Origin: Liquidambar formosana
Taxonomy: Eukaryota; Streptophyta; Magnoliopsida; Saxifragales; Altingiaceae
Assembly: GCA_039720395.1 (NCBI GenBank)
Contig: CM077832.1
Span: 16,273,350 to 16,337,349 of the forward strand
Direction of reading: 5' to 3'
Length of the DNA: 64,000 nucleotides
In this document: positions 58,400 to 64,000 of the stretch, one piece after another
How positions within the stretch are numbered: the first letter of the stretch is position 1
Layout: every line of letters starts with the position of its first letter
Program-made: the position numbers and the translations under genes
The notes under the pieces: generated by a model
What the model was told of the DNA's origin: nothing
Seen by the model: the letters and a program-made list of their open reading frames with translations, nothing else
The model's database searches: none

Positions 58400-58652
58400 G
58401 CATATGAGTTCTCTAATTGTTGATGCTTGCTAGTTGCTGGGCTTTGCCGGCTGTTGGTATGATTCATTGCCAGTTGTTTTTATTGCCAGTATTCACCACT
58501 ATTCCTGGCCATTATTGTACAAGCCAGGGAAGGCTTTACCAACTAAGGATTGGACGGCTGATAGTGTGATTGCTAGCAAATCATTTACTGGCTAGATATC
58601 AAGCCTTTGCTGGCTATTTCAACAGTCGGCAAACCCTAAGTTTTTTGTAGTG
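58400..58652 (-). mobile_element. CACTA-like terminus with subterminal repeats
   Basis: The block ends TTTTTTGTAGTG (58652), the reverse of CACTACAAAAAA, the CACTA terminus. The 210 bp before it hold repeated GCCGGC, GCTGGCT, TTGCCAGT and CTGGCC motifs in both orientations, as in subterminal transposase-binding arrays. The other end and a transposase were not found, so this is a remnant or a very short element. Confidence 0.55.
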
Positions 58653-58920
58653 TTGCATTGTTTATCAGTTTCATGTAGGTACACTAACATCTACACCATG
58701 ATAAATTCATAATCCACAGCTACAATTGGTAAAAATCCAACATTAATGATGCTGTTATGTCTTATTCTTCATGCTATTAAACAATAAATAATTTTTGTAA
58801 AGGTTATATCTCACAACTATTAAAGTAAGCAAACCACATTTGTATAATAAAGTGCCAATTCACAACTACAATATTAGCCAAGTTAGAATTTAAATAAAAG
58901 TGACAACAGTAGGTGGTAAT

Positions 58921-59072
58921 ATATATTTTTTTTTATAAGAAACAACTTGTATTAATCAAAAAAGAAAAATATGGTTTTGGACAAGGAGTCCAAAAGAAGA
59001 GAACAAGAAACAAAACAAGGCCCAACCCCAACAGAACCACCAATCCAAGCAGCCAAACAAAACCAAAACAGG
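58921..59072 (-). mobile_element. 5'-truncated LINE 3' end with target duplication
   Basis: On the minus strand it ends GTTGTTTCTTATAAAAAAAA, typical of plant L1 tails, preceded by a T/G-rich 3' untranslated stretch. Both sides carry AGGTGGTAAT (58911-58920 and 59073-59082), a 10-bp target duplication. At 152 bp it is severely truncated. Confidence 0.85.
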
Positions 59073-59082
59073 AGGTGGTAAT

Positions 59083-60180
59083 GTGTGGAAGAAACTTCCC
59101 ATAATTGATTAGCAAATAACCTTAACACGGTACCTATGGATTTGACATGTGAGGGCAGCATGTGGCATTCCCTGTTCATTTTTGTGTGAAAATCATCATA
59201 ACATTACTAATAGGTCTCTAACCCAGCCCATAATTGGAGATCTTTTACAAGGAAGTTGCAAATCCAAGGAACAACAGTCACCTTTGTTTAAGTCAAGGCA
59301 CAACCTTTGATGGCAGTGGAACGCACTCAAGAGATAGCGAGGACCATGAGACCTCAACTTTGCTTCCTTTCGAGATGAAAATTCAGCCACTTTCTGTTTC
59401 TAATACCAGAGGAAACATTTACAAATAGCCTGCAATACAAGGGAAGCATAAGTAAGTGCACACAAATAAAAATTCTCTAGTATTGAATTGTAAGACACAA
59501 GATACCTACAAATATAAGAAAATATAAAAAGCAAAGAAAGATGACATTCAATATTCCATGCGATGAGCTAGCATGAACTTCCTGAAAAACTGAAGCCCAA
59601 GAACAACGCACAAACACAATGGAACTTAACATACCTCCAATTTTTTGTGATGATGAACAAATCATGCAAAAACATTTCTAATTCATTAAGGCTCTAAAAG
59701 TAAGAGGTGAAATAAGTCCCAACAAGTTTATTTCCTCTAAAACAACACTTATTTCGTTATACACAAAAACATTTGAAACATAGAAAAAATATAAGGGCAA
59801 GTTTTGAAATCAAGTTTCCACTTCTTAAAACAGTAATTAAAAAAAAAATGATAATAATGCAAACCACACGTTTGGCAGAGCATTTTCAAAACTGCATTAT
59901 GAACATGAAAATAGTTGATTTAATATTTTTGAAATCTCAAAATTTTCATTTTCAAAACTACATTCTGAAATTCCTCATGAAAATAGTTAGTTTACGGTTT
60001 ACCATCACCCAATATTTTTTAAATCTCAAATTTTGCATTTTCAGAAAATTCCAAACTCAAACTAACAGGCCATAATCATCATGTACAAAAAAAGATTTAG
60101 CCGACATTTAACGATACTTTCAAAGAACCATATATCATTTCAGAGCAAAGTACACAGAAAATGTGAAAAATAAGCACATA
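59083..60180. other. Spacer
   Basis: No supported gene. A 64-codon minus frame at 59390-59196 has ordinary composition but no recognised family. Confidence 0.4.
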
Positions 60181-60183
60181 TAC

Positions 60184-60258
60184 CTAATTGATAGCAAGCA
60201 CTTGCCCATTACTCTTCTTGATCTTCTTAAGGCTCCTCAGGAAATACCTGATCCACAT
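60184..60258 (-). pseudogene. RPL18a exon fragment
   Basis: The minus strand reads YFLRSLKKIKKSNGQVLAIN then TAG. Ribosomal protein L18a (60S subunit) has YFLRKLKKVKKSNGQ(M/V)LAINE here, so 17 or more of the residues agree and the family Glu codon is a stop. GTATAT follows the stop, matching an exon end. GTGAG-type donor-like sequences recur upstream on this strand (60371, 60712, 60750, 61646), but no other L18a exon was recognised. It is a dead gene copy or a captured fragment. Confidence 0.65.
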
Positions 60259-60744
60259 TCGGTTAGGGTTATATAAATCCTTTTCACTGAATATCAACAT
60301 AAATTACAGGGGGAGAAATAGAAAGAGCAAACGAAGAAGAAGCACTGAAGAAGAGGAGGAGAATAGCTCACCTGAGATCAAAAGAAGCAATGAGTGCAAA
60401 ATCAAAAGACAACCCTACTACCATCCTCCTTGTTGAGGAAAGAGGGGGGATTGGGGCCAGGAGGGGAGGCAAAGAATGAAAAGGAAACTCCAAATAAGGG
60501 GGAAGAAAACTGTATCAGCAAGGAAAAAAAAAAAAAAAAAACATGGTCACATTTTCTCATAAGCCAAGCAAGTACAGAAGTTCCAAAAAATCGAAAAAAC
60601 CCGAAGATATTTATGCATCTAGGCAACCAAATAAGGGCATAACAAAAAACAACAACAATAACGGCCCAGTTAAGCAAAAAATAAATGCAAGAGGGGACGA
60701 AGAAAAGCTCACCAATTAGGCATTGATGCAAAGACTATGGGTAA

Positions 60745-60945
60745 ACTCACCTTAACGTTTTCTGGGAAGCCAAAAAAAAAAAAGCCCAGGAAAAAGGCAG
60801 CAACTTTACATTTTCTCTGCAACTAACAAGTAAATAATAAATGATCGGAAAAAATAAAAAAACAAAAAACTCACTAGCTGAAGCTTCAAAGAAAACCCAA
60901 GAAAAAGGCGCCAACTTTATACTTTCTAGGCAACCATGTTGGAAG
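60745..60945. repeat. Diverged tandem pair of about 120 bp
   Basis: AACTCAC...AAGCCCAGGAAAAAGGC.GCAACTTTA.ATTTTCT..GCAAC occurs at about 60746 and again at about 60869 with AAACCCAAGAAAAAGGCGCC. Confidence 0.6.
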
Positions 60946-60948
60946 TAT

Positions 60949-61275
60949 ACACTAATTAATGGAGACAAAAGGTGAAATTCAATATTCAAGGCACGATTAT
61001 ATCGCTATCATTAAGACAAATTTGTTGCCCTTCCAATATAATTGTGAGTACAAAAAGGGTTATATGGTGAATTGTCCAGGATACAATGGACCCAAATTTA
61101 CCTGTTACTATTCAAAGGATTTGCACAACTTAAGAATACCCTGAACTTTTAGAATAAAACAAGAAGAATATCACAACAAGAATACAATATAAGGGGAGGA
61201 AAAGAAAAACAATTGCTTGTTATTAATAACCCACGAGTGGGTTGCTTGGTTTATATAAGAGATGAAATGGTGCCA
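60949..61275 (-). mobile_element. Possible Copia-type LTR segment
   Basis: The minus strand shows CTTATATAAACC (TATA-like, about 61250) followed by TTATTAATAACAAGCAATTG and a TTCTTGTTGTGATATTC stretch, ending in ...CTTCCAACA (60949). This resembles the U3-R-U5 order of a Copia LTR. Borders and duplication are unproven. Confidence 0.35.
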
Positions 61276-61515
61276 AAACACCTATTCAAGAATATGCAAA
61301 AAGTGCTTTAAGCACCAGTGCACTAGCTAGCCAAAAGGTACTAAAGCACCTGTACACAAATCAAGAGGTGCCAAAGCAATTGTACGGACCAAACCAAAGC
61401 AAAAAGGTGTTAATGCATCTTTTCAAAAAACGGGGCAACCTCTTTACATTAGAAACAGTTATTAGAAATAATAAATATTATTATTATAATTATTTAAATA
61501 TCCAACAAACCAAAC

Positions 61516-61568
61516 AACAAACAAGTAATAATAATAATAATAATAATAATATATATATATATATATAA
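61516..61568. repeat. (TAA)n(TA)n microsatellite
   Basis: About 10 TAA units run into about 10 TA units. Confidence 0.88.
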
Positions 61569-61569
61569 T

Positions 61570-62210
61570 GGGATAAACAAATCCTGGGGGTGGTCGTCGA
61601 GGGGTAAGAAGCAAAGGCGGGTTGAAAAAAAAAAAAAAAAAACTCACCAGTTGATTAACATGAAGAGAGAACGGAGGAAGCGGATGAAAATGTGAGAGAT
61701 TTGAGGGAGTGAGGGGGGAGCAAGAGCAAATGGAATCCTAAAGCAAATTCATATTTATTTATTTATTTTTATTTTTTTTCAACCACCCACTCGAGCTTGC
61801 TTGAGTTGTGAGCTCTCTGTCAAGTAGCGTCCAAGAAGGCGTGGGATCTTCTGAGCCAAGCTGGCCGAAGGTATGGGCAATTGGCATGGGAGCAGGTGGC
61901 AAAAATCAGCCCTTTATCTCTCTTGCGCGTGAACCTGGGATAAATGGAGAGGGGCAAAACAGTAATCTCCAGCCAAAATGAACCAAAGGACTAAAAAGCT
62001 AAACAAAAATCCGCAGAAATGTATCAAGAGATATGACAGCGGAGTATAAGGGAATTGTACGGTTGATGAACAGGTTAGTGTTTGGCAAGTTTGTAAAATG
62101 CAGGGAAGATAAGGGTAAAATAGGGAAATCGGCTTGATATAGAGAGCAGGTAAGTGGAAATCGACATTGCACAGGGAGCAGGTGCCGGAAATCAAGCTTC
62201 TTTGCTCGCA
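61570..62210. other. Spacer without a recognised gene
   Basis: C/T-rich on the minus strand (61650-61740), reminiscent of a 5' leader ending in a GTGAG donor (61646). No coding exon can be attached to it. Confidence 0.4.
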
Positions 62211-62216
62211 CAGCTT

Positions 62217-62525
62217 CTCTCCTGCGTGAATATGGATGCCCAAAAGTGGACCAACCCCCCAGCGGCCCAAAAAAGGGGTGTTCTTATTGGTACCTATCCA
62301 AAAAAAACCAAAAAAAAATAAAGGTTTGGTGAGAAGGAGGCTGATTAAGAACACGTAGCCAAATATCACCAACAAAAAATTTATTTTAAAAAAAAAGTTG
62401 GAATATGGATACCCAAAAGTAGATCTTGACGGAAAACAAAAAACCCCAAAATAGGGATGTCTAATCAAAGTTAAAGGTAAAGGGGATGGTCAAGATCACG
62501 TGGCCAAATATCCTCAACAAAGCCA
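62217..62525 (+). repeat. Tandem duplication of about 180 bp
   Basis: TGAATATGGATGCCCAAAAG...AACACGTAGCCAAATATC.CCAACAAA at 62227-62376 recurs at 62400-62522 (GAATATGGATACCCAAAAG...ATCACGTGGCCAAATATCCTCAACAAA) with small deletions. Confidence 0.7.
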
Positions 62526-62529
62526 AAAA

Positions 62530-64000
62530 AAAAACAAAAAAAGAAAAAAAAAAGTGTCAGAAAAGGTATAAGGCATTAAAAAGGGTAAAAAAAAAAATGA
62601 TATCCACTGTTAAATCAACAGTAAAGGGTACCCTCTTTTCTTATATGGATAAGTGTATATAGTCTTTTTATTATTAGGTGTATATGATGTAATTTTGTAT
62701 CAAGTACATTTTAAAAATTTTACATATGACTCGTATTTGGCTAAATCAATTATTGGATTAAATTTGATTTATATGTAAGTCATGCATGACAAAAATATCA
62801 AGTTACACGTTTTGGAACGAATAGCAATTGAGCTCAAATCAACATGATGTTTGGCATGGAACACCTATATGAAAATGCTATCTGATCCAACAGTTAGATT
62901 CGCAAAATACAAATCATTAGGTAGAGTTTTGGAGTGCACCTGATAATAGAAGAATTGTTTATATATGAATCTAATCGATCCCATGAGGACATACGTGTGC
63001 ATAAGTTGTATTTATGTATTAAGGATTGTACCCCTGGAAGTGATGAGTTATAGGATACATTAGGCCAATGTAAAGGGTACAACACCTAATGCATGGAGCT
63101 GATATAAGATATAACTTATATTAGCATTTCATCATGCATGGCATCAGTTCTACATATGTGTGTGTGTATGTGTTGGGGGGGGGGGGGGGGGATGTAACAT
63201 ATTGACTCTTACAAAGTCAATATCTTTTTGTACATACAAATTAAATTAATTTCGCTAATTCAATCATTGGATTAAATACTTCACTCATACATGTTATGCA
63301 TGTTGAATTTCTAATTAATTAGATATTGGGAATTGAAGTGTTTGATCCATGAACTTACATTTCTCTAAATAAAACTACAATTAAGGGCCTGTTTGGCATA
63401 GTTGTATCTTTTAGCGAAGTGTTTTTTTTTTTAAAAAAATCTGTGTTGAGAAGATGTTACTATAAAGAGCTTTCATAGTGTTGGGTTGTTGAGTACTTAG
63501 AAGAGCTTTTGATGTAAGAAGTGCTTTTTATTTTCTACAACACTTCTACCCTTGAATTTGACTATAGTACCCTTTTTAAGGGTGCCTTCTCTATTTAGTA
63601 TCTTACTATTAAATCAGTCAAAATTTGTAAATTCTTGACATTCATTAGCTTATAAATTAATATGAGGTGTTCACATGTAAGGTTTTTAAATTAAAATTTT
63701 TTTTTTCCTTTTTATTTTTATTTTTTATTTTTGGCACAACAAGGTGGAAGCACTAGAGAAATTTCAATCACTAAACTATAAAATAAATGTAATGAAGTCA
63801 ATGGTCTAATTCTTCAATTGAAAAGAAAAATCCGAAATATCTGAGCTAAATAGTCAGATGTCATGACACTCAACTCTTAAAACTCTCGTATATAGTGGCC
63901 AGGTTATCATTAAACAAAAATTGGGAAATCAAGCATGATCAACTTCAATTAGATAGACAAATTGTTTTATACTGGTATCGAATTGGATAAAAACAAAAGG
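62530..64000. other. AT-rich spacer to the window end
   Basis: It contains G17 at 63175-63191 after a (GT)n stretch. GGCCTGTTTGGCATAG at 63387 looks like the left end of a MITE. No gene is seen. Confidence 0.5.

Noticed and set aside
58933..59179. Minus frames of 60-75 codons
   Set aside because: They fall on the 3' untranslated end of a truncated LINE.
61914..62468. 184-codon minus-strand frame, Phe/Leu/Pro-rich
   Set aside because: It lies on a diverged tandem repeat and its hydrophobic look comes from T-rich composition. No domain or splice context is seen.

Overview
The window looks like nuclear DNA of a flowering plant, probably a woody eudicot with a repeat-rich genome. Evidence: two nuclear-type tRNA genes, GT-AG introns up to 6.5 kb, a plastid-targeted fructokinase, a pollen polcalcin, and long AT-rich spacers full of plant-type transposons (Tourist, Mutator-like, hAT, Helitron, CACTA-like, SINE, LINE, Copia, Ty3). 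No prokaryotic, organellar or CRISPR structure is visible. The species cannot be told from the sequence alone.

Layout. 0.15-0.4 kb: convergent tRNA-Asn(GTT) and tRNA-Ser(AGA). 0.4-9.8 kb: gene-free, with nested MITEs and a decayed Ty3-type gag relic at 7.7-8.8 kb. 9.84-12.74 kb: a 2.9-kb element with Harbinger-like ends carrying an unrecognised coding-like segment, a 300-bp homopurine tract and a hairpin-repeat block. 12.7-20.6 kb: gene-free, with one copy of an unnamed 1.2-1.9-kb repeat family (16.0-17.9 kb). 20.6-24.1 kb: a six-exon receptor-like cytoplasmic kinase (474 aa, plus strand). 26.9-27.2 kb: an intronless polcalcin (84 aa, minus strand). 28.0-32.0 kb: Mutator-like MITEs, one split by the second copy of the unnamed family. 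32.7-50.9 kb: a seven-exon plastid fructokinase (392 aa, minus strand) whose introns hold at least seven transposon insertions. 52.8-53.1 kb: a Helitron. 54.1-55.8 kb: a complete 1.68-kb solo LTR with a 5-bp target duplication. 56.8-57.2 kb: an ABHD17-type hydrolase pseudogene. 58.4-64 kb: a CACTA-like terminus, a truncated LINE with target duplication, a broken RPL18a exon fragment and tandem repeats.

The intact protein genes act in different places: membrane-linked kinase signalling, calcium binding in pollen, and fructose phosphorylation in plastids. They do not form a pathway. From memory, a kinase and a plastid fructokinase of these types are also close neighbours in Arabidopsis (At1g66460 and At1g66430), so the order may be ancestral. 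I found no clearly new biological system. The most unusual items are the kinase intron built from three tandem copies that each carry a 3' splice-site-like sequence, the 2.9-kb Harbinger-like element with its cargo, and the solo LTR crowded with GCGTACGC palindromes.
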